Below, piece after piece: positions 16,450-56,753 of a stretch of DNA of 64,000 nt (the first letter of the stretch is position 1; each line of letters begins with the position of its first letter). The position numbers and the translations under genes are program-made. The notes below the pieces were generated by a model. That model saw only the letters and a program-made list of their open reading frames with translations. It was not told the origin of the DNA and searched no databases. Source of the stretch: Diadophis punctatus similis (lineage: Eukaryota > Chordata > Lepidosauria > Squamata > Dipsadidae); NCBI GenBank assembly GCA_023053685.1, contig JALIGW010000001.1:230975434-231039433 (forward strand). The letters run 5' to 3'.

Positions 16450-17660
16450 GCATCTCTCCCTCCAACCCTTCCTCTCTACTCTTTGCCCATCTCTTTCCGC
16501 GGGGCTCTCCTGTCCCGCGTCGGCATCAGGATCGAAGCAGCCCCCGGCCGGATGGGGCGATGAAAGCCCAGGCTGTTCCTGGAACCGACTGCACAAGCTG
16601 CGACAGAAAAGCCCGGCCTCCTAGCTTTCCTCCGCTCGGTCTCTCTGCCCGTTTTGCTGAGCGTTTCATCTCGGGCTACATTTCTGGTTGACTTTTCCCT
16701 TCCTCCCCCCCTTCTTCACCTGTCAGCAGTTTTCCCTTTGGAACGGCGTCGCCGCGCGGTCGGGGGCGGCGAGGAAGAGAGGAGGAAGAGGAGGAGGAGA
16801 GAGAAAAAAGCCCGGGGGGGGGGGCGAATGTGTAAGAGTGAAAGAAGCGCGCCTTCTCTCGCCGGATTCCTCTCCCTATCCCATCGGCTTTGCAATTACG
16901 AAACGGAGCCTGCCCGTAGATCCACCGGCACCGGAGCCCGTCCATCCGTAGAGCAGGGCGAGAGGAATACTTACGGGGAGGGAGGGAGGCGGGCAGTTGT
17001 GCTGCATCTCCAGCTCAACACTGCCGCGGTCTCTTCTTTAGCAACTGGAGTTCGCGGAGGCGCTGAGGGAGGGGAGGGGCGGGCTGGGAAAGAGGTCAAA
17101 CGGTCTCGCTCGGCCTCAGCCCAAGCCGGGCAAGGCTTGCGCGCACCCGTTCCCAAAGACCCCGCGGGCATTCAATTTCCCTTTTTCGCCTCGCCAAGCC
17201 CGCTATTTCTACGAGTGCGCGGGGTTTTTCTTTTCCCGCTGCTCTCGGCTCCAAGCGCGCAATATGCGCGTGCTCTCTCTCACACACATACAAGCTTTTT
17301 TTGGGGGGGGGGGATTCCACAATTGTAAAGTCCTCCCCACCACCCCCAACCTACCTGCTGGAAACGGAACACTCCTGCACCCGCCATGTGACAACGCAGG
17401 CATCTCCGTAACCGGGCTTTTGGGCGTCGATTTTGAGGCGGCTTTGAAAAGCAGAGGAAAGGCGTTGGGGTCATCCTGAGGCTTTCCCTCATCGCATACG
17501 CCACGCGTGGCTTAGCAACACTGAAAAAGGATTAGCTGCTCCCGACCGTCATTCGCGACCTCTTTAGTGAGGGGTTTGAGGAGGGGGAGGAAGAAACTCG
17601 AAGTGAGGCCGGGAGAGAACAACAGGGCGCCGACGTGAAAGCGCCGCTCGTCGTGCTCTG
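16450..17660. promoter_or_regulatory. CpG island, probable IFITM10 promoter
   Basis: About 1.2 kb of GC-rich, CpG-dense sequence upstream of the IFITM10 exon, in contrast with AT-rich flanks. On the minus strand it holds two candidate splice donors. GTAAGTATT follows 16975. GTAGGT follows 17355, preceded by a small ORF starting ATG at 17387 (11 codons, phase 0) that would stay in frame with the exon ending at 15330. It lies between the CTSD 3' end and IFITM10, as expected of an independent IFITM10 promoter. The many overlapping ORFs on both strands here are composition artefacts. Confidence 0.6.
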
Positions 17661-17699
17661 GTCAGGGGGCACGGATAGGAATCTGATCAATATTGGCTC

Positions 17700-18038
17700 C
17701 AGGCTGTGTCAGCGCGCAGTCATGCATATGCAGGCATAGCTTGAATATCAACAGCTCCCCTTCATAGTTTACACTTTTATTGAAGGCGTGTTTTCTTTAC
17801 TGCCTTGGGTGAAAATAAGTTCTGAAGAACTTGAAAGTTTACAAAAGTGGCCTCAAAGAGTTCTCTAATAAATGAAGCGGGATACATACATTGGATTCAA
17901 CAGGCTGTCTTTGCACTCCACTGTTGATAAATAATGAAACACAGCAAAAAGTGCTCTGATCAACAGGAACTAGAAAACAAGTAGTAGGCCCTGTAGATGA
18001 TTTCAGCAGATGTGTACTATTATTACAGGCAGGGGAGT
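17700..18038. other. Unassigned intergenic sequence
   Basis: Sequence between the IFITM10 CpG island and the next MITE. No exon or repeat signature was recognised. Confidence 0.4.
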
Positions 18039-18046
18039 CTCTAGTT

Positions 18047-18146
18047 CAGAGGTCTTCAAACTTGGCAACTTTAAGACTTGTGGACTTCGACTCCCAGAAT
18101 TCTCCAGCAGCATAGCTGCTGGAGTTGCCAAGTTTGGGGACCCCTG
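18047..18146. mobile_element. Palindromic hAT-like MITE, 100 bp
   Basis: Starts CAGAGGTCTTCAAACTTGGC and ends GCCAAGTTTGGGGACCCCTG. Flanks CTCTAGTT and CTTTAGTT match at 7 of 8. The right arm lacks most of the GACTTCAACTCCCAGA core, so it is an internally deleted copy. Confidence 0.85.
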
Positions 18147-18154
18147 CTTTAGTT

Positions 18155-20980
18155 AGCATATGAAAAGGTATCTACAACAAAACCAAAGAGCTCTTCCCAC
18201 GATATCTTAAGTCTGGCCTCCCAGAGAGCATAATCTTCTTATTTTAGTTCCTAAACTGTAGCTTTTACAAAAGTTTGTAGAAAAAAACATGTTATAGTAA
18301 GTAATAAGGGAGGTAGCTACCACTATACACAAGTATAATAATCTAGACATATTTAAATTGCATTTTATTTTCTCATCACAATACACTAATAATATATAAA
18401 ATAGTTTCTTAAACAGTAAAATATATTCACCAGGTGATGAAACAAAAACGTTCTTGCTTATAAAGGTAACTTTGAATCTGATTAATTAGTTTTTCATCTA
18501 ACATTCATAAAAAAATGTATTTGACTTTTGAACAATTGGAGAGGAGTAATGTCAATTTCAAAATATTGTTATTTGTAACAGAAGTACAATATCATATTGC
18601 ATTTTAATAAGCCATCAATTTGATACTTTTGTAATCTAGAAAATGAATTGATCCAAATAGTGTTTCTGGAATGCAATGGGAGATTCATAGATGTGGATAA
18701 ACATAGATGTGAAAAATCTGCAGTCAAAGCAGAATAACTTATTTTCTTAAATCCCGCTTGGTTTATATTATTTTCCTGATATAAACTGCCAGGAGTCTTG
18801 CAGATTTTGGTGATACATAAAGTGGTTGGGATCACACAAGACACTAAATCACAAAGGCATTAATGAATGTTTATTGCAATCAAACTTCCAATGTTGGGCA
18901 AATGTCTTAGTTGGTTAAGAATTAATTTTGCTCCTTTCATTTCTCCACATGCAAATTACCTATTTAACCTTCCTTTTATTAGTAGGACTTTCATTTAAAA
19001 ATGCTTAAGATTAAGTTTATGTTTAGGACTGAGCTGCACAATCTAATCATGATTTGAGAAAATCAAGAGTCTGTAATAAACAAAGTAATGGTGGCTTGTT
19101 CAGTCAATTCATCGGTTTTTTTTACCTTTGTTTATCCTAGTATCAAAAAAAAAAAAAAGGTCAGATCAGGAAAAAGTTCATGAGTTCACTGCAATAAGAC
19201 AAGCTTAGAATAAGCAGATTTCATAAAACAAATCTTTGTTTCAATTTTTTTTCCTGGGAAAGGGTTCATGTCATGATAAAACAACAACCGAGTATATACA
19301 ATATTAATTTGGTATGATATATGAATCAGGTCAGTGTTCGCACCAAATCATGTATTCCCTTTAAAGTTTCTTCAGACTACTTTTTAAAGAATGACATGAT
19401 AGTATGTGGCAATGGAAACTGTTTATTTTTAATTTATTTGATTACTAGTTGAAAAGAGAACATCTATGAAACAGATTGTATCTTCTGAACAGGCAAGAAT
19501 ATAATAGCATTTCACAAATTAGAGAAAACAAGCAAGATAAGTCGCCAGGGGAATGACAGCGAACTACTAATCCAGCAGTGCGAGCTGCATGTCAAATTTA
19601 CTAAGACGATTTCCAATAAGATGTGGTGGACTTTATTCTTCTCGAGAATGTGGGATCTGCTATACAACAGCTTTCTCCTAATTCATACAATGTCTTAGAC
19701 TTCCAATATCATAATCTGTATGGTCCAAATTTTGGTAATGGCAATGGAGAGACTTTTACACACCCAACATTAAGCTGCAACGTGTAACACTGCCAGTCTA
19801 TCAATCAGTGCTGATCAGTTTTGAGTGTCCAATATATTTTATTATGGAGGTGTCTTCAATCCCACATTTGCACAAATCTTTAAGACTCTTTTAAGACCCT
19901 TAAACAAAAGCAGGGTGCTACTGGCTTTACCTGAAACAAACCTGTTTTAATCTTAATCTCGTTCCATTGTCCATGGATTTTCATAGCCTTGTGATTGGGC
20001 TCAAGTATTATGAAACATTTCAAATGAACTAGCCTAGCATTAACAGCGGCCCAGTTCTGTAATCTATGAAGTCTTATTCGCTCTACAATAGTTGATCATA
20101 TGACTTCTTAGGCTCAAAACAACACCTAATATAGAAATCTTTCTGAAACACCTGATATAGAAATCCATGCAAAAAGAATTTGGATATATAGAGGTATTCA
20201 CAGAATTTCAATCCCCAGATTAAATTCCTCAGAGTTGAACATATTTTTCTGAGTTGCTTACAATATTTTTCTTCACGACAGAATGCAATGGTAGAGTCAA
20301 CCTCTCTAAATAAAACTTATACTGCATATTAATGATAAAGATTAAAAACTTCTTCAAAACTAACGAGTCAAAATGTCTCAAATTGAGCTAAAATGTCTCA
20401 TAAACTTTTATGTGAAATACTTTTTGGGAAAAGTCAGATAACTCTGTTCTCATATCTCAAAAAGACACTAGGAATTACAAAAGGTTTGGAAAACTGAAGA
20501 GCAAAATATTCACAAACAGGACATACTACCTGAGTTGGGGAAACTTAGGCTAAATGGCCATTTAACATTTATCTTTACTTTCACTTTACCTTTTACCTTT
20601 CCCTTTCAATTGCTATTTCCGAAGTATTCATTACTAACCATAACCATGTTTTATAAAATGTGTTAATTCAGAACCACTTTGCCACATTCCACACTTCGTA
20701 GATGGCAGAGATGCAACCGGTATATATATATATTATATTCAACAGTGCAAATGGAGAATCAAATGCAATTTTAGTGGTGACTTCTCAACTATTAAGAATT
20801 TTTCAAAGAGTTGCTAGGAAATTGTATCCAAAAACATAAATAATTTGGGGGACAGTGAGCAGAGAACAAAGTTGCTTACACAAGACAACTTATGCTCAAA
20901 AACATATGAAAGGATCATGCTTCAAAGAACCAGAAATATGAAGGGTACATACAATATTAGGACTCCCCAAAATTTGTAAT
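18155..20980. other. Intergenic sequence downstream of CTSD
   Basis: AT-rich sequence between IFITM10 and CTSD, possibly including a longer CTSD 3' UTR. No exon or repeat signature was recognised beyond short A or T runs. Confidence 0.4.
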
Positions 20981-21189
20981 TTTATTAGAGTCTTTATGGT
21001 ATATTATCAGAAGGATAACAAATAAATTTTGGAAGATCAGTAGTATTTTTTTTAATTTAAAAACATTTCCTCTCGTTTCTACTTTCTTGATTTTGTTCTG
21101 AATGCAATCAGTCACAATATAAAAGCAAAGCATGATGTGCTTGGGAGTGCATTTGTATTGAGACTGTGGAAGGCAATGACTAATTGCTT
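20981..21189 (-). other. CTSD: Candidate CTSD 3' UTR with possible poly(A) signal
   Basis: The first AATAAA on the minus strand after the CTSD stop is at 20986-20981, about 200 bases downstream, followed by a GT-rich stretch. Other AATAAA copies lie further left (for example near 18870), so a longer UTR is possible. No direct evidence decides between them. Confidence 0.35.
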
Positions 21190-51776
<30,587 letters not shown>

Positions 51777-52100
51777 CGTAGCAAGACCGAGCTAGATCAG
51801 GCGAGCAACACCACAACCCGGGATCTGCTGAAGATGACTGAGCAGCCCTACCGCGTGACTGCTTTATCAGCTGACCGAGCCTCACTTTGCAACTCGGGAG
51901 CATGTGATCGGGGAAGGAGGCGGGGCTGGATTTAACCCTCTTGTTAGCCGGTCTCAGACCCGGGAGGAGAGGTAGAGTAATTCCACCGCCGTCGGCAAAG
52001 GTTGGTGCTTCTGAATGCTGAGCGTGCCCGCACATCTCCTTTGGGCAACCGGCTGGGTGGGTGCTGAGAAGGGCATTCTGTGTGGAGCACGCCCACGCTG

Positions 52101-52514
52101 AAAACTACTACCGTATGACTCAGGGACTGGCAGCAACCCGTTTAGCGAGAAATGAATCCTTGTACAGTGGCTTCTTCGGGGTTATCGTTTTGCCGCTCTT
52201 GAGTGCCCTTCATTCACACGTGCAATATTACACGCTGCCCTACACGCAAATTTCCTCATATTGTTGCTGGTTGACTTCTTCATCCAGCCAAGGTGTCGGG
52301 GAAAGAAGGAATTCCGTCACCACTAGCCGTGAGTTACGAACAGGAGCCCTAAAGTTTGTTCAGTGGGATTAAGTACTCTCGGGCTTGGATCACTAGGTTC
52401 AAGCAGTAGCCAAGAAGCTAGGATGAGGTACAACTAGGTATGTGACGAGTTTTCCTCCTTGAAGCTGCAGCGGTCTCCTCAGTTCTATTGCTAACTTTGC
52501 TCACTTGTTATTGT
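52101..52514. other. Unassigned sequence upstream of CTSD
   Basis: Moderately GC-rich 5' flank of CTSD. No exon of a neighbouring gene was recognised. Confidence 0.4.
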
Positions 52515-52522
52515 TTAGCTCA

Positions 52523-52656
52523 CTGTTTTCAAGCTTGGCAATTTTAAGATGTGTGGACTTCAACCCCCGGAATTCTCTAGCGCAGCATACTAGCTGAAGA
52601 ATTCTGGGGGTTGAAGTCCACGCATCTTAAAGTTGCCAAGCTTGAAAAACATTGGT
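52523..52656. mobile_element. Palindromic hAT-like MITE, 134 bp
   Basis: Hairpin with CTGTTTTCAAGCTTGGCAAT on the left and AGTTGCCAAGCTTGAAAAAC near the right end. The core GGACTTCAACCCCCGGAATT is mirrored in the right arm. TTAGCTCA at 52515-52522 and 52657-52664 is a perfect 8-bp duplication. Confidence 0.88.
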
Positions 52657-52664
52657 TTAGCTCA

Positions 52665-54092
52665 CAGGATTAATTGGATGCAAATTAACAATAATAATGC
52701 TGAATGGGGACAACTCCAGATATTAGGGGAGCCTGATAAACACGTCATCTGCCTGGTGTCTCTCTCTTTTGGAGAACTCACTTGCTTATGTGGGTGGAGA
52801 CTACCACATAGGGTATTTGCTCTACGTCTGGAATTTTACAGGCCTGGTATGAAAATCCATTAGTGACTAGCTCAATTGGAGTTAAAGGAGCTTCAATTGT
52901 TGACACACCACTTTAAAATTTTCCTTAATTATTTTCATCAATGTAGGAAAACCTAAGGAGAGCCACAAGCTGAAGCCAACAAATACAGGACTCCTAAAAA
53001 TGAGTTTTTCCTCAAACTTTGAATTATAATTAATAGGAAGGTCGAATTATTTTCATCTGTCTTTCAGCTCTGGGTTTAGTAATGTTATTTGCACTTATCA
53101 TAACTTCAAGTAGAAGCATTTTACAATGCTAATGCTAACATGCCACTTCAGGGGGGAATGAATGCAATTTGCTGTGACAGCATTGTCCCTGAATTGAGAT
53201 AAGTACTTACTATCCCATAATCCTTTGAAACAATTTAGGGAGGGTTCTGCATTTTTCCTTTCAAAAAATCTTTCTGCTCAATTCTATCTGCTTAGCAGAC
53301 AGTTATATTTTATTGAATACCCTAAATAAATGTGATCATTATTTAACACACATGATCTATTTTAGTCTCTTATTTTTGCTGCCTTTATCTTGTTCCCAGC
53401 CCATGACAGAGATCATGTTAAGTCGTTATTACTTGTTTTAGAATTATAGTAGTATTTTTTGTTATTATGACACTGCCCAAGGACAAGCTTAAGGTGAGGT
53501 GGCCAGTACTGCAAGTCCATTTTGCTGTCGTTCTAAAGTTCCTCCTAATGAGAAATTGGAAAGAATTAATTGAATGTGAATGTTCAAAACAAAGAATCTG
53601 AAGTAATGCAGGAAATTACAAGATGGTTAACAGTATTTGCTCTAAATAAATTAATGAAAACACTTTTATGATATTGGAAAATGTACAGGTATTACAGAAT
53701 GTGAGGAGAAAGAGTATCTTGTAGATTCATTGTGAAATATACCATTTTCACTTAAGGTTTCCCCAAAAAATTTAGGAGGACATACTCATCTCCAGAATCC
53801 ATGAAAGCTGATTGGGTTGTTGTTCTCTTTTGTTTTATGGGAAAATAATCACAAATGACTAAAAACTAGATGACTTCCGTAATGTTATTGCATAACATCA
53901 GGATTTCATGATAATTCCTAATAATGGTGTTCGACTGAATGTATTGTTCATCATATGATAATAGATTAAAGGATGACACAGCATGGATGCCTAAGGGGCA
54001 TTCTGTGAATATCAGAACTATAATTTGGATATTGTGGGTTCCCAAAATAAGCAATACCATTTAAGTATTGCAACAAATGTGACAAGAATTTC
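52665..54092. other. Unassigned sequence
   Basis: AT-rich flank. No homolog of the genes that lie upstream of CTSD in mammals (SYT8, TNNI2, LSP1) was recognised. Confidence 0.4.
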
Positions 54093-54100
54093 TGGGAGTC

Positions 54101-54439
54101 CAGGGGCGGGTTGCTCCTCCGTTGCTACCGGTGCACTGCGCGCGCATCTCCATGTTTCGTGCATGCGCCCCCCCCCCGTGCAATTTTACTTCTGTGCATG
54201 CGCGGAAGCAAAATCTCGCCGAAATCTTGTGAGGGGACGCGCGTGTGTGTGAGATTTCGGCGAGATTTTGCTTCCGTGCATGCACAGAAGCAAAAAAGCC
54301 CAAAAACTCTTTTAAAAAGATGGCTATGCGTGCGACGGACTGGCGAAGACGGCGCCGGAGAGGTCACACGCAAATTGCGCAATCGGCCGCTCCCTACTGG
54401 AGCTACATACCAGACCGCACCGGTAGGAACCCACCACTG
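54101..54439. mobile_element. hAT MITE, 339 bp (GGGTTGC/GGAACCCACC family)
   Basis: Begins CAGGGGCGGGTTGCTCCTCC and ends CGGTAGGAACCCACCACTG. Flanks TGGGAGTC and GGGGAGCC match at 6 of 8. Inside are three CGTGCATGCGC-type motifs and inverted GATTTCGGCGAGATTTTGCT segments. Confidence 0.75.
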
Positions 54440-55957
54440 GGGGAGCCCATCAGGTATGTTGAATATACTCAACTTATACTCCAAGATGTTGAATCCTTGG
54501 ATAATGAGTAGACTTGTGAGAGGTTTTATATCAAAATGTGTTTTATTCTTTATACTGCTTCCATCTTCCCTTAAAACATTAACAGAATCCACAATGGACT
54601 GAGAATCAATGTCTCCATTAGATAATTGACAGTCAAGCTGAAACTCAGTTAATCAAGTAAAAATAGCAATTGGGAAAATGTTTTACTCAGACTTTCCCAA
54701 ATGAGTTACCCAGATCTAATCCACATATCAAAGGATTAGGTATATAAATACTAACAGAGTTAATTAAATTCGGCCGCCCAGGGGAAATGCATGTTTACAA
54801 GAATAAACATAATAGATGACACACATACATGCCCCTCAAGTATCACCCTAAAATCAGCACATAGACACACTTCTATACCCAGGACAAACTCCCCTATAAA
54901 ACTGTGTCGCTGTACCCCATTTCTCAGCAGTGCCCCAAAGCCAAACTGTTTGCTTTTAGGAATAAATATTATTTCCTCACAGTTGCCTGGATTTCATTTT
55001 TATTTATGCTTGGGCAACCCTGGCTCAAGTTGGAACCCCAAATTATTCTTCTGACAGAATTCTGGAAAACTAGAATTTCTCAGAGCCCTGAACCTGGGGT
55101 GCTACTGCTGCAATATTCTTGGGCAAAAGTGAGCCTCCAACTTTATTCTTTCTGTTACCACTGCCAAGATGTAAAAGAGAAAAGTTAGGGTTCAAAAATG
55201 GGAAAGGCTAGTCCTAATTTATTATAAGCTAAATCTAAACTTCACAAGGAGGTTGCATTTAGTATTCAGTGGGTTCAAGAAGTCAAAGGACTAGGAACTA
55301 GTTTTAACTAGCTTCTGAGGTTCACTATTATCACAGGTTACAATGCCCGTAAATATTTTATTTGTCATATGTCTCATAATGACTAGCATAAATATACAGA
55401 TTACTTCTGAATCATATCAAGAGCCTATCTAGTTAGGCATGTGCTTCCCACAGCTGGCAACCAGAAGCACATGGAAAGCCATCAAGTAGGGCATGAATGC
55501 AACAACACCCTCTCATTTATGTTACCAGCAACTGCTACTGAGAAGCATTCTCCCTCCCACACCGAAATAAATCTACTCCAACCCACCCTTCTAATTTGCT
55601 GGAATAATCCCTGCTACGCTCATAGCCAGGCATGAAGCCAGACAGCCTGGAGGTGCTAAAGTACCTGTCCTGTACCATAAACTGCATATATGCCGTAGCC
55701 ATGCTGCTCTCAGAATTGTCCCCAGTTGAACATTTTATTCCAGATGTAAAGCTAAAGGGAAGTAAAATGAAATCAAAGTTTTATTTTTGTGGATTCTTTA
55801 ACAATGAAAATGTACTTGCACTTTAGGATTTGAAGACTGTTGAATCTGCCACAAGTGCAAAAAAAATCTGGATTGGTCTCAGATTTTAACATCCCAATGT
55901 ATCTGAGGGGGAGACCTTGAAATCAAGCCCATCATCCAGCTTTTCTGGATCTTGGGA
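54440..55957. other. Unassigned, with a possible solo LTR
   Basis: Around 54779-55061 the plus strand shows a TATAAAACTG motif, an AATAAA about 65 bases later, and an end TTCTTCTGACA. This resembles a retroviral LTR layout, but no target duplication was found. ORFs at 54791-55188 have no recognisable domain. The rest is unassigned. Confidence 0.3.
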
Positions 55958-56637
55958 CAGCGGTGGGTTCCTACCAGTGCGGTCCACTCTATAGCACCGG
56001 TAGCGGCCCGCTGGTGACGTCACAGTACCGGTGCGGTCGATTGCCAATGCCTGAGCGCCACCATTTAAAAAAAAATTTTTTTTTAATTTTTTAAAAAAAT
56101 TTCTTCTGCGCATGCCCAGAAATCTGACAATTAAGTCTTTCCCCGTCCCTTTGCTTGAAAATAATAAGAAGCTCGCATTTGACACTTTTCCTTCACTTTT
56201 GCCTAAAGCTTCCCAAAGTGGGCGTTTTCCGAAAGCTTAACCTTTTATACTGTTAATTTCATACAGTTTTATACTGTTATTATTTAGACGAAAACATTGA
56301 GGACTGTTAAAAGATACTGTTCTTTTAACAGTCCTCAATATTTTTGTCTAAGGAATCCATGACTGAAACAAAAAATGCTGTATGAGACTTGCTTGTCCTT
56401 TAACTATAGCATTTTCTGCATATAAAGGTTGCTGTGTTGCCATGGTGTAACACACACTTTGTATGCAAAGCTTTTCATGTAAGGTATAAAATAGCAAAAA
56501 TAGTAGTAACATCTCTCTGAAATAACTAATATCTGACCGGCAAGCCACGCCCACCCGGTCACATGGCTGGCAAGTCACACCCACAAAATAAGCCATGCCC
56601 ACAGAGTGGTAGTAAAAAAATTAGGAACCCGCCCCTG
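55958..56637. mobile_element. Composite hAT MITE, 680 bp, with inner hairpin
   Basis: The left end (CAGCGGTGGGTTCCTACCAG...) and right end (...AAATTAGGAACCCGCCCCTG) are the reversed ends of the 30612-31167 element. Flanks TCTTGGGA and TCTTGGGT match at 7 of 8, so the whole is one insertion. The middle (about 56128-56530) is unrelated to the relative and includes an inverted repeat at 56284-56351. Confidence 0.75.
56284..56351. repeat. Inverted repeat, 31-bp arms, 6-bp loop
   Basis: Arms 56284-56314 and 56321-56351 pair at about 29 of 31 positions around TACTGT. The central GAGGACTGTTAAAAGA is exact in both arms. Confidence 0.92.
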
Positions 56638-56658
56638 TCTTGGGTAGTACAGATCCTG

Positions 56659-56753
56659 CTGGAAGGGAAGGGAAGGGAAGGGAAGAGAGGAGGAGAGGAG
56701 AGGAGAAGAGAAAAGAGAAGAGAAGAGAAGAGAAGAGAAGAGAAGAGAAGAGA
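56659..56753. repeat. Polypurine GGGAA / GAAGA microsatellite
   Basis: About 95 bases of pure purine on the plus strand, grading from GGGAA units to AGAAG units. It adjoins the 3' end of the LINE at 56754-59740. Confidence 0.95.

Noticed and set aside
16135..17504. Long ORFs on both strands (up to 224 codons) in the CpG island
   Set aside because: GC-rich DNA lacks stop codons by composition; the products are Pro/Arg/Ser-rich without domains, and opposing frames are equally open.
54791..55188. Two overlapping plus-strand ORFs of 87 and 94 codons
   Set aside because: No recognisable viral or host domain; the segment fits better as non-coding, possibly LTR, sequence.
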